From the NCBI GenBank assembly GCA_002633025.1, contig NMRB01000008.1, forward strand, positions 955,604 to 1,019,603: a DNA stretch of 64,000 bases, given 5' to 3'. Shown here one piece after another: positions 8,958 through 20,071 of the stretch. This DNA is from Notospermus geniculatus (Eukaryota; Nemertea; Pilidiophora; Heteronemertea; Lineidae). Made by a program: the position numbers and the translations under genes. The notes beneath the pieces are model-generated. The model worked only from the letters and a program-made list of their open reading frames with translations. It did no database searches and was not told the origin of the DNA. Positions within the stretch are counted from its first letter, which is position 1, and each line of letters opens with the position of its first letter.

Positions 8958-11900
8958 TTACGACATGCAGTTATTTTTAAAAACAATGCACAAGTCTTCT
9001 CTAACTTATTGTATTAATGAAAGACTACTTCCTTGCAAAGCATTTCATATCGTGCCGTATCTCCTGTCAATAGAGGGCTGAAGCACGTTTTTCATGTCAG
9101 AATTTTTGGAGATGCCCTGTGTCACGTCTGTGTGTGTGACATTCATTAGGGGCCTAGGCTACAGCGCAACGGAGCGCCATGCGGCATGCCCATGCCATGG
9201 CGGTGAGCGACGCTGCAGTCCAAGTCAAGACGTATAACAGTCAAATCAACCACGCTACCTGTAAAATTTGTTTACAACTATTTTCTCAACATTAATGTCA
9301 GTACGAAGCGTACATTTTACATGTATTTGACAGGCGTAACAGTCCACGAGGCGAAGAGAAATGTTTGGAAAATCGGAAAATGTGTTTCATGGGAGCGGCC
9401 ATTGCAATTGTTGCCAAGGATAAACTGGTGAGGTCGGCTTCTGCTCAGCCCGGGCGAACAATCCTCTGCCATCATCTCTCGCGACTGCCCACTCACAGCA
9501 GTCTAAATCTGGAGCGTCGTGGAGCAAGCCTAGCCACCACTACGATTAGCATCGTTAGTCCTGGGGGTGGCATATAATCTGTGAAAATCAGTCTTTACAT
9601 GGAGGTATGATAGCGGCTCCATGGTCTTTACAACACCGAAGCCGGGGCAGATTGTAGTCAACAACCCGCCAGACGTCTGCGATATCAGTTAACGAAATCA
9701 ACGACAGATGGCGAGACTGGGAATGATTGCGGGTCGTTGGCGCATAGCGTTTTGAACCAGCACCACACTTTTTAAAGATTGGTGATTTTTTTATTTTCCC
9801 CAATAGGCCTATCATCTTGAGCTGTAGGAGGCCTATTTTGTTGAAACGTGAAATAAAAAAACACAAATATAGTCATTTTTATTTTTATATTTTCCGCCTA
9901 CCCGCACATATGTGTTTTGGGTTGGGTGTTTCGTAATCCAACAAATAAAAAAAGTGTGGCCTTAAAAGAAATTTAAAAAAACAAATGATAAATTAATTTG
10001 TTAGAAATGTAATGAGAATAACCCGATCAATATACAAAATGCTCGATGACTTCGACGTCGCCGCCGGGCCTGTTATGTGACGTAGCTGCTAGGGCGAAGT
10101 TGTGACAGTCTGCAGGAGTGTCCTTCTACAATAAGCCGGCCAGGGTGCCTATCAACAAAATCTGGAATATCTCTTTGTTTGTCGGAGGAGCGAGCTGACT
10201 GCCGAAACAGAATCGTCGGCGAACCCCCCCCCCCAACCCTCATATCCATTAGAAACTTCATCGATTCTGATTAAATTGGTTTACACACAATTGGCATGGA
10301 TTCGTGGCGCACAGCAGACGACGGACTGGAAATCTGGACAGAAGTATCAACGCGGGTTCTAGTCCCCTACTATCAACATATCATACTTTTTTCTTTCTAC
10401 TTCATTCTCATAACATTTCTAACTAATTACATGTGTATTTTTTAAATTTTTTATTTTCATCTTTTGAAATCTGTTTTAAAGTGACCCCATTTGGTTAGAA
10501 ATATGGCCGATGGTGGGTCAGAAAAATGGTCAGTGCGGGGGTCCAGACCTTTCGTTGAGTATGGGCCAGAAAAACGGTTAGGTCAGAAATCCGGTTGGGT
10601 CAGATTTCCGGTTGAGGTCAGACGAATGGTTGTAACAGTAACAGGCCTCAGTCTACTGTCATCGGTGTTGTCAGGGTACGAGAGTCGGAGCTGAATGAGC
10701 AAGATCGAAATTCACCACCTCGACTCATTTCCTTAATATAATGAGGCAGTAATTGGCAAATACGGCCGCCAGCCTCCACCTTGTTCTTAATTTCTGTCCA
10801 CTTATGAGTTCGTGACATGAAACTTCCCTTCTACTCGGCAGCATTGCGCTAATGGACCCTATTATCTCTCAATTTGTGTCTGAGATGCTGAGGATTTTTG
10901 CGGACCTCTGCATTAATCATTCGATTTGCCCAAGAGTTGGACCCAGGGCGAGCGTTTGTAAAATTGATAGATTCAATCAGTTTGTTACCGCCAGACATCA
11001 CAGTGATTCTATCTTAATCATTAAGGCGACGGCATGACCAGCGACAAGCGCAAGCATTGTTTGGGTTACGGCGTAACAGGGAAGAATGTCCCCGAGGAAA
11101 AGGTCCACCCTATTCTACAATGAGATGGCTTTGGAAGTCAATGGCCAAGGATCGATAAGGAATGTTATTGTCATGATGACATTTTTTTTCTGGGAGCAGT
11201 GACGTCCCAATGAAAAGGATAGAGATGTTACGAAGTCAAGATTCACGGAATTGAAATCTTCTGACGCAACTTAACAAGTTTTTACAAAAGAATATTAAAT
11301 TTCCAATAACCATTACAAATGAAAGAAAATTTCATAACGATTAAAAAAATCAAAGATCGAGGGCATTTGAAGAGGCGGCTTTGATCTCAAATTACAAAAA
11401 CTAAATCAAAATTGTTCATGTGTTGCCGATCCTTATTGAGAAAAGCTTCGGGCTTTCAGATTACATGTCCTCAACCAATGAAAGGTGAATGGTATAAGCA
11501 GAGCCGATTTTCTTCAGAAGTATTGGATGATATTAAAATTTATCCAGATCAGGTAAAACACCTGTCGTGTCGTGCAACGTGTCCGCTATACCACCGGAAT
11601 GGCACACATTTCATTACAGAGGAATTATCAAGGAAGAACTGCGACAAAATTTCAAGAATATCTAGTAACCTAGTAACCACCCACCCTTTCTTGTAACTTG
11701 AGTTCTTATCACCAATGTCATCATTCGTAGACACAGAACGTGGTTCGTTTGCTTCAAAGCTTCCGTGTCTTTTGTTGTCGTTCCTGTCTCTGATAAAAAC
11801 AGTCGTCCTCAAACTCAGAAACCCTAGCCCGTTTGCGTCAGGCAGCCGCTAACTAGCACGATCTAGGAAACGAGGTTCACGGGAAAAGAAGGAAAAGATC

Positions 11901-13073
11901 GTGTGACAAGGGAGGAAGGTCGGAAGACGGCGAATATAAGTCATATCACATATCAGTATATCTTCCCCACACTTGGTTTGCTCAGGGGAGGGTAATTTAC
12001 TTGGTACATATGCCTCCAGGTCAAAGTCACAATTTTTAGGAAGGTGATATAGGTATATCAGCATTAAAATCTCAGAGAGGTTGACCGCGTACGACGAAAG
12101 AGTGGAAACCCCATTACAGGGATACTGCTCCAGCGAATTAAAGGGAAACATATCAACTATAGTACCTACTTTTTTTCAAAATGTGGCCAGTACAATTCCA
12201 TGCAGGCAACCAATGTATAAATCTCAAAAATACACTGTGTCTGTGGCTGACTTTTTATAGGAAATTGCGAAACCAGAGTTGGCTACCATAGATTGACTTC
12301 AATAGAAACCCCATCTCCACATTTGAGTCGTCCGAGAGAAGTATTATCGGAAATTTGCTTCATTAGCTAAAAGTGCATAAATCACTGAAAATACCACCAA
12401 AGAGGAGGGATTGCTTCCGTTATAATGCATTCAAAGGATCACACAGGGAGGCTAACTAAGATGTGCTTCATACTTCCAATATAGATGTGGTATGACAACG
12501 AACGTAATCCACGGACCAATTCCAGGACAATTTGTTTATGTAATTCGCGACTCTTCGTCGCAGAGGGAGAAAGAATTGATTTTCCCGTCACCAGAAGTGA
12601 AGCAATTCAGTGCACCCACCAAGCCACGGAAGTCTGTGTCTCTGCCGATGGATGAGATGAGATGAGATCAGAATGTCGTCGACTGGCTGCGCATCAGTCT
12701 CGTATTGAACCAAATCCATCACGGACGTGTGCCACGACACTCCGCCGAGCAACACGAGACAACTGGAGACGAACCCTTTCCGGAGTTACCACCCGATCGT
12801 TCATGATCTGCAGCGATCGATGCAACATACAGCTCCGGTGTGTCTCAAAGGATTTGGCGGCAAGCGCAGAGCCATCAAGAGACGATCACATATAATCCTA
12901 CGAAATTGAAATGTGGGACTAATCCAATCTGTGGTATGGACTCGACGGCTGCCTGCGACAGACAAATGCTGACGAGATTAATGAAGCCACAGTGGAAGCG
13001 AAAAATAACAGACACCGACACATTTCTTGCTCCGCAAATATGAGGAAGTCATTTCCGTTCAGCGGCTCATGGC

Positions 13074-13212
13074 CGTGATTACAATAGAATCTTCGCTATA
13101 TGCAACTGATCCGGGTTGAAAAGGACGGGACGTGATATCCGTGGAAGATGGTGATGATTACAATAGAATCTTGGCTACATGCGGCTGATCCGACTTGGAA
13201 AGGATAGGACGC
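13074..13212. repeat. local tandem direct repeat, two units
   Basis: Two units of about 60-65 bp, at about 13074-13131 and 13151-13212, share ATTACAATAGAATCTT followed by GCTAYATGC and CTGATCCG. They differ at several positions. Neither unit is coding. Confidence 0.7.
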
Positions 13213-15586
13213 CGCGATGGCGGATCTCGTGCTACGTAGTCTGAATAACCTGCCTTGACGGGTCCATATACCATCACTGAGCTGAGCTGCCCTCTTGAAC
13301 AGTTTCGATTGGTAATCGAACTGCTCGCGAACTATGACGAGAACCGAAGCATCTACCGTAAGCTAAACCCATCACCACTGTACAAGATCCCCCCACTCGA
13401 CTTAAATGTAAAAGGTGGCCGTCTTTGTAAGATTTCGAGAAATTGCAGCCACTTCTTTCGGTCTTAGCCACTGAAAGAACCACGTGAGGCGGGTCCAAGT
13501 TGTGTTATTGCACCATGCGGTTTTCACAGGAGCTCGAAAACAACATGAGAAGTACTTATAATGATAAACACAGGAATGATCAATAATATTAAACAACAAG
13601 TCAACAAGAGCAAAAATCTCGACTCTAAGTGGAACGGCCTTCAGTCGATTTCACCCGATGAACCTCGGCCCCTTATGAATATAGAAGAGGTCATTTACCG
13701 TATTTTTAAAATTGCACCTGTTACTTTCCCGATCGATTCGCCTTTACATACATGATAACCTCTTCCTCATCTTCTATAAGGAGGACCTGCCTACGGCCGT
13801 GAAAGAATAACTGAGTATCCCTACTCAAGAAAATCTAATTACAAGTCCGCCTCCGTATTATCTTTAAGCATTGCTGATAAAAATACAGGCAAAGAGACAG
13901 AAATGTTTGAGGGTAATTCGCCGCGTCAGGTGGTCTTGACTGAGGAAACAGTCAAAAAGTTCCCTTGCTTTGAGCGGAACAGAAGTCAGTCTTTCTGACA
14001 TAGGCTGACATATACTCCCCAGTGTTCAGTTGGTCATAAGTATAGACCCACACACTGGCATGATTGGCGTCAAAAGTAAAGGATCATCAATAGACGGCGC
14101 TTTTTGACGAGGGATCCAATCACGAACCATCATCACAGGTTTAACCGACGCCGCCTTAACACACTTTCCGTCAGATTGGCTAAGATACGTGTAGAAAATG
14201 TGCACTGTATATTCATACTCGAGGCAGATTCCAAGCCGGGATTCCCCGAATGGGACAGCTAACGCCATCTATTAGTGATACGTTGACGATCGCATCAACT
14301 GAAGCAGTTTCAGAGCGCGGATAACGGAGTGGATAGCGGTTTGAAACTGCGCGAGGAGTTTAAGGTTGACAATAAGGTGGATTCACATAACTGATCCATT
14401 TTTGAAAACACGTCAAATCATTTTTTTCGAAGCCGATGGAATATTTCTCGATGCTTTTGAAAAGTATTACGTCCATGATTCATCTTATCATTACGAGGTG
14501 AATGCGCTCGCTCGAATTGATTTCAATATAACGTTATTGAACTGCGTGATTTTTACAATCCTAATCTTCATATTTTTCGCTCCAAGACAAATTAAATTTC
14601 ACAGCTCTTCAGCTTCTCATGTGATTCTATCGCATAATCACATTAGGAGAGAGAAAATCGACTTTTAAGTTCAATAAAACCTGATTACTAAGCCAATTTT
14701 CTAGTAGAACTCGTTCATTTTACAAATTGCCCATGACGTGTCGGTTGGGAAGAAGACTTAAAGTACTTTTAAAATAAAAATCGCGGGATGTTCCTCAGAG
14801 ACCCCGTCAATTTCGTGGCTGCAAGAGCGGACGTGATCAACGGGACCGATGACGTCATGTACATGTAGATGGAAGTCTCCTTTGACAACAAATGAAAGAG
14901 AGGTTCTCACGTCGACCAATGCAAACGAATGTAAGAAATGGCCAGTGACCGTCTCTACTTGAGTCTGCATACGTAAAATATCGGCAAACTCAAGTAACCC
15001 GTTGTGAAAGGAATGGGAGTCAGTATAGGGGAAACGAAGATTAGAAATCCTTAGAAATATAGAAATGCAGGTTCTAGTTACAATAGTCTGCTACACAGGT
15101 GACGGTAAAGCTGGGAATCCACCATTGATTTCCAAGCTGATTTTGCGTTCCGACTTGCTTTTAAACTGGGTTGCGTTGCAACTGGGCACTCGATCGCCAT
15201 AGTGGACTCGCTAGACGAGATTTCCACCAATGGCGAAGATGTGGTCAATATCAGTCGGCAATCATGGTTTCTGAGTATAGCCTATATCCTACATGTAATC
15301 CGTCGTTGAAGAATAAAACCGACTAGTGGGGAATTTAGATTCTTGTCACTCCGGCCAATATATCGTGTTTTCCTGTCAGGATTTGATAGATAATGTTATT
15401 GGAGCCAGACGGTGGCCAGACATCCCCGGTACCTGACACCTACCGAAAATGAAGTATAGCAGACGACACCAATTGTCTGTTATATTATCGATTATCATTC
15501 GTCCGAGATTAACTACGCAATCGATGGAAGAGCCAATTGTGCATTTCACGTCTGATGAGGTCACTGGTGCTAGACAATGAAGACGG

Positions 15587-15787
15587 TGATTGATTGGTTA
15601 TCTCGGGTAGGAGTCACCACACTGATTGGAGGAGACGAGCTCAGTCAATCAATTGGTCAACCAACTCAAAGATCCGGTAAGCGTTGCCGGGTAATATTTG
15701 CTGGTTATCGTTGTTTGCATTGGGAATCTATATTGTCCGGATGTTCGTGGATCCATTTCCTTTAGCCTCATGTGACTCGTATAAAAG
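15587..15787 (+). promoter_or_regulatory. candidate TATA/CCAAT promoter
   Basis: A good TATA box (TATAAAAG, 15780-15787) is preceded by several CCAAT-type ATTGG words (near 15594, 15625, 15652 and 15719). No convincing reading frame follows within 600 bp, so it is either the promoter of a non-coding or unrecognised transcript, or chance. Confidence 0.25.
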
Positions 15788-16454
15788 GGCCGCAGCAAAC
15801 CTTTTAGTCGACATTTTTTGCCATTTGTCGGTCACAATCTCCGCGAAAAACACTTTTTTTCGGTAACATCGGGGAGGGGCTGCCCCTCCGTTCAATGCTG
15901 ACTACATGCATGCGGCCTTGATAACAGCAATGGAAGTAAGATAGACCTTCTATGTTCTACACATCATGGCATTTCACTTTTAAGGCTCCTAATTAAGTCT
16001 GACCGCACAGCGAGGTCAGGACGTGGAATTGGAAGAGGATGTTCGTGGAGCGACTCCCTGATGTCCTTAAATGACCAAATCAGCGGCTAATCATGTGACG
16101 TTTCCTAATCAGATTAGCGATACCGGGCGAGGCGTTCGTGACAAATGTTATCAGTGAATCCCAAGGGAGAAAATGTTGAGAATGTGTTGATGGCATACCA
16201 GGCAGTTCACCTTGAACAGGTGCCACGGAATGAAGGCGTCGAGTTTGGTTTCAGAATCCAAGGAGGTAAACATGAAAGACTCCTACCATGTAATAAGGGA
16301 CTTCATTGTCAGAAGTACATACGTCTACACTCAGCAGCCCTGAAAGATAATCCTTTCAAAAGGAAATTGACATGTGCCGTAATTGAATGGTTTTCAATAG
16401 ATTTCTACGGCATTAAAACGTAATCGAGGGTGGCCAAAAGTTCCCCATTGTAAG

Positions 16455-16692
16455 AGTAAAGTCTGGCAACATCTATCTTTGACCTAATGGAATGCGGAAG
16501 CTAGGAAATTGATCGTTGGATTTTCCACGGACCTTTAATCACACGCGGCTATTGAATGACCGGTGGACAACGCGAACAATCGGGGAACGACCACAAGTGA
16601 TCGCCAGGCATGATTATAAATCGCAAAGTTCTGTCACATTACATGACTTCCGCATTCCATTAGGTCGAAGATAGATGTTGCCAGACTTTACT
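16455..16692. mobile_element. 238-bp MITE with 46-bp inverted ends
   Basis: The left end AGTAAAGTCTGGCAACATCT runs on to GGAATGCGGAAG. The right end repeats this inverted with one clear mismatch in about 46 bp. The core has no coding sequence. No clear target duplication is seen. Confidence 0.8.
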
Positions 16693-17181
16693 TCTCACAA
16701 AGCCTTTCTATTGTTCACCACTCCCTGTTGTTGTCAACGGCAGTTAAAATCCACCTTCAGATTGAACTATATGTTTGCCTACATGTTCATGATTGTACTT
16801 TCTCTCAGGTTGGCAGGCAATAAGTAATATGACCATCAATCTGTACCTCCAGTGTTTTTTCACTGCCAAAGGTAGCCTGTGAAACGATCACCAAAACGTG
16901 AGGGACTGATTAATAAACAGTAAGGTCATGGTCAGGCGTGTCGCGAGCGGCCATCCGTTGATTAACCGACATCCAACACGTCTGCCTGATCAAAACGGTA
17001 CAGCCGAGTCAACAGCTGGAGGCATTTTCCCCCTCAGCGCAGAGTGTACCGTAAATGACCAAATTGGCCAGCGTAATTGACAAGAACCGGTTGGTTCACG
17101 GTGATAGTCGGGTTGGTCATCATCATCATCATGGGAGCTATTTGGCTGCGCCAGTAAATATTTGACAAAATGCCCTCGGAT

Positions 17182-17722
17182 GCTCCATGAAAATGTCCCC
17201 GAATAACAGGGAAACAACAGACTAGCCAATTCTTCGTGACGCTCCATTGAAATGTCCCCGAAATGACAGGGAAACAATAGACCAGCCATTCCTCGTGCGC
17301 TCCATGGAAATGTCCCCGAATAACAGGGAAACAATAGACCATGCAGCCAATTCTTCATGACGCTCCATGGAAATGTCCCCGAATAACAGGTAAACAATAG
17401 ACCATGCAGCCAATTCTTCATGACGCTCCATTGAAATGTCCCCAAATGACAGGGAAACAATAGACCACCCAATTCTTCATAACGCTCCATTGAAATGTCC
17501 CCGAATGACAGGGAAACAATGGACTAGACAATAGGGAGTTTTCGCAAAGCCCCCGAAACGCCAACGCGAAAGCCAAACCCATTGTTCGATGCTACGAAGA
17601 GAGCACCGAACAAAAGGATAGACGTTCCCGTTGGCGTTTCGGGGGCTTTGCAAAAACTCCCTATTGTCCATGACGCTCCAGGAAAATGTCCCCGAATAAC
17701 AGGGAAACAATAGACCTGCCAT
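17182..17722. repeat. minisatellite, 58-64 bp units, split by a MITE
   Basis: About six head-to-tail units at 17182-17530 and part of another at 17669-17722. Each has GCTCCATKGAAATGTCCCCG, then AACAGGGAAACAATAGACC and a variable spacer ending TTCWTSATGAC. Spacer length varies between units. A minus-strand frame stays open through the array, but its unit is not in a constant frame and it shows no domain. Confidence 0.9.
17534..17661. mobile_element. TA-target MITE, copy 1, nested in minisatellite
   Basis: 128 bp flanked by TA (17532-17533 and 17662-17663), ending in inverted repeats GGGAGTTTTCGCAAAGCCCC followed by CGAAACGCCAACG. The core includes CCCATTGTTCGATG and GAGAGCACCGAAC. It interrupts the minisatellite. 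A TA duplication fits Tc1/mariner-type mobilisation. The same family is at 45302-45420 and 52153-52280. Confidence 0.9.
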
Positions 17723-18153
17723 TCGACGCCAGGATGCTTTTTTTGACCAACCTGTACAGGGCAATTTAGAAGAATGCCCTCTGAAGAGTTAAATCTGCCT
17801 TTCTCTCAAACATTTCAATGTACCACGATATACACCTTCCTTCTTTGACGTCAGGAGAAGCTGTATAAGGTGTCCAACTGTTTGATAACTGAAACTATGC
17901 CGGATAGAAATCGCCTGTGTAATTAGAGGAACGTAATACAATCATAGAAATAGATAACAATGTCACGCTACGCTCACCCATTATCAACGAATCCCGCAAA
18001 GGTATCTGATATTCAGTATCAGTAAATGAAAAACAACAGGTAATGTTGCCATACGTTACTTTGTCGTTTGGGATAGATTTTTATCAATAGGATTGGCATG
18101 CCTTTATCTAATGGAGAGGGACAGAATACTGGTCTCGTTGGAGGGAAGGGGAG

Positions 18154-18336
18154 ATGCTGGGTCTTATGACAGCCTTCGAGAATGGTGACGGGGAAACTTG
18201 TAGTGTTCCTACTTCACCGAAATCTCCTGCAGACGAAACGAAACGCAGAAAAGCCCAAAGGATTCTCAGCCCGAAGTTTCCAAAAGGCATTTCTGCCCAC
18301 ATTCATCTCAGTGACGAATGGTCTTCTACCCAATGA
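18154..18336 (+). other. coding-like fragment, unidentified
   Basis: The frame reads ETCSVPTSPKSPADETKRRK and continues ILSPKFPKGIS, a Ser/Pro/Lys-rich text typical of disordered linkers. An AG acceptor-like site (TCTTATGACAG) lies at its start, but no strong donor or partner exon is evident. It could be an orphan exon, a relic or chance. Confidence 0.2.
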
Positions 18337-18369
18337 TTTAGACAAATGATACAAGTGAGTCTAGAGTGT

Positions 18370-18567
18370 TTACATGCCAGATGATGCTGGTAGTGGTACT
18401 TCAAGGATGAGCGCGCCAGCATCCAAGAACATTTCAGCACTTATAGGATCAATTGGAGGTAACGGCTGCAATGAAACACCGTCTTTTGATGGCAAGTTAA
18501 TGGGTATTTGTACTTCTTCGTCGGCTATCAAAGAGGTAGTTGGCAATTTCGGTGGATGTAAAAACAT
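18370..18567 (-). other. coding-like fragment, unidentified
   Basis: The minus frame gives a proline- and acid-rich peptide (HPPKLPTTSLIADEEV, then LQPLPPIDPISAEMF) ending in a stop. The neighbouring upstream minus sequence in another frame is similarly proline-rich (NPVIPQPQASSFP). A frame-broken relic is possible. No family is recognised. Confidence 0.2.
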
Positions 18568-19785
18568 CTCTGGAGGATTTCATTGGAAAAGAACTAGCCT
18601 GCGGCTGAGGTATTACAGGATTAATCTTCAGTCGCTGTGCTCGGTAATTGCATGCCCCGAGGTGCGCAAGAGGATGGTTTGTCAATTGATGCAAAAAGGT
18701 CGCCAGTAATGCGATTTCAACGGCGATGGTTGGGCAAAAGAGAGGCTAGGAGCAAACAGAGGTCGATGTATGCAATCAGAATGCAACCAAACATAGCATT
18801 GAGGCCAATTGTGCGGAAAATATTGTGTTATCATCAGCAGCATAGGTAATTAATGTCGATTCATTCACCGGATGATATGACCAGAAAGCCTCCATTTTTT
18901 CTCCAGTGGCTGCTCCGTTTCCCATATTCACCGAAGATTATCGTTACAGCAAAGACCGAAAAAATATGACGATGAGATCTGCTTGCATCTTTCCAAAAAC
19001 TGCTCCCCGGTTACCCGCGCTCTGAAACTGCTTCGGTTCACGCGATTCTCAGAAGATGACCAATAGGCGTCACTACCGCGTGTTAGAATTGAAATTTAAA
19101 ACTTTGGTGCCAAGCGTATGTTCATTGTGAAGAATCGTACCTACGTTTTAGTAGGGCCTACATCCAATGGATGCCTGCTGGAAATGTTCACCCTGCACGT
19201 TACTTCGTTTGACAGCAACACGCTAACGACCATCCACAAGGAGCACTGGACCTGATCGCCATCATTACACCATCAGCTCATTAGCTACCCATTACAGCAC
19301 GAACGAATGGCCCGACATGCCCGAGGCGAACAAGGCAACTAGCCGTTGCAAGGATATGTTCAAGTCGGATGTCACGGAGGTGCCAAATGGGACTTGTCAC
19401 ACCATAAATTGTTGCCGTTACTTGGAGCAGCTCCAGAAGCAATCAAATGTCGGCAAGTTCAAGATAGCAGACGCTGGCGGCAGCAATGGCTGTTGCATCG
19501 TCAACTCAGCTGTAAAGATCATTTTTGGGACTTTGTCAGGGAAACCATGCACGGTCTCTAGGCAGTGACAAGGGTCTTGACGGCCCTGTCAGGTCACCTA
19601 CTCATCGTTGAAGAAAAGCCTCTCTTTGCTGTAGTACAGCTACTCCATTTCAGCCTTTGTGGTGTAACCATTGCTGTAGCCATTTTCCACTGGGAGACTA
19701 GTCTTGTGCCTGGTCACATTTTACTGTGAGGCATTCAGACTCAGAGCGGACTTCTTCCGGGCGAGCTGTTGACACGTCGAATACT

Positions 19786-20071
19786 AGCCCTGGTTACACT
19801 ACATAGAAATCCCCCCGGGTTTTTTTTGAGGCACGTGTCAAGCCCGGGTCTGAAAAAACACGCCTGAGACCCGGCGCGCGTCTACACTACTAAAATCTAG
19901 CCGAACCTAAATTGCTAAAATCTTGTACTTTTTCCCGCGATCTGCTTTGTTTACATCGGGTTAAAGACAGGTTTTTTCATCCCCGGGTCTATTACACCCA
20001 CGCGCTTTTAACAGGTGTGGACAGAAAAAGCCCGGGTGGGGAGCGGGTTTTTATGTGGTGTAACCAGGGCT
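19786..20071. mobile_element. AGCC-GGTTACAC MITE family, copy 1
   Basis: The ends AGCCCTGGTTACACTACAT and ATGTGGTGTAACCAGGGCT are inverted repeats. Inside are further pairs around AAGCCCGGGT. It is non-coding and of the same family as 30416-30791. The flanking triplets are ACT and TCT, so a 3-bp duplication is not exact here. Confidence 0.85.

Larger units (their letters stand above)
6236..9224. repeat. tandem segmental duplication, copy B (3.0 kb)
   Basis: Direct-repeat partner of 2310-6185. It keeps the uninterrupted (empty) versions of the three sites that are filled in copy A, at about 7304, 7624 and 8815. Small indels and scattered substitutions separate the copies, so this is not an exact assembly echo. 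Confidence 0.95.
9225..16454. other. intergenic, no gene recognised
   Basis: Frames on both strands are short, overlap each other and lack recognisable domains. Contents noted: a C run at 10226-10236; a stretch near 11074-11105 resembling the tail of the SINE-like sequence at 48.3 kb; a local direct repeat at 13074-13212; part of a dispersed repeat near 14290-14320; and a TATA/CCAAT arrangement at 15587-15787. Confidence 0.5.

Noticed and set aside
16990-17490. 166-codon minus frame with repeats
   Set aside because: It is open only because it crosses the minisatellite; unit length is not a multiple of three and the repeated peptides change frame.
17182-17530. CRISPR-like repeat-spacer pattern
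   Set aside because: Units are contiguous, degenerate and in a eukaryotic context; no spacers of constant size and no cas genes.
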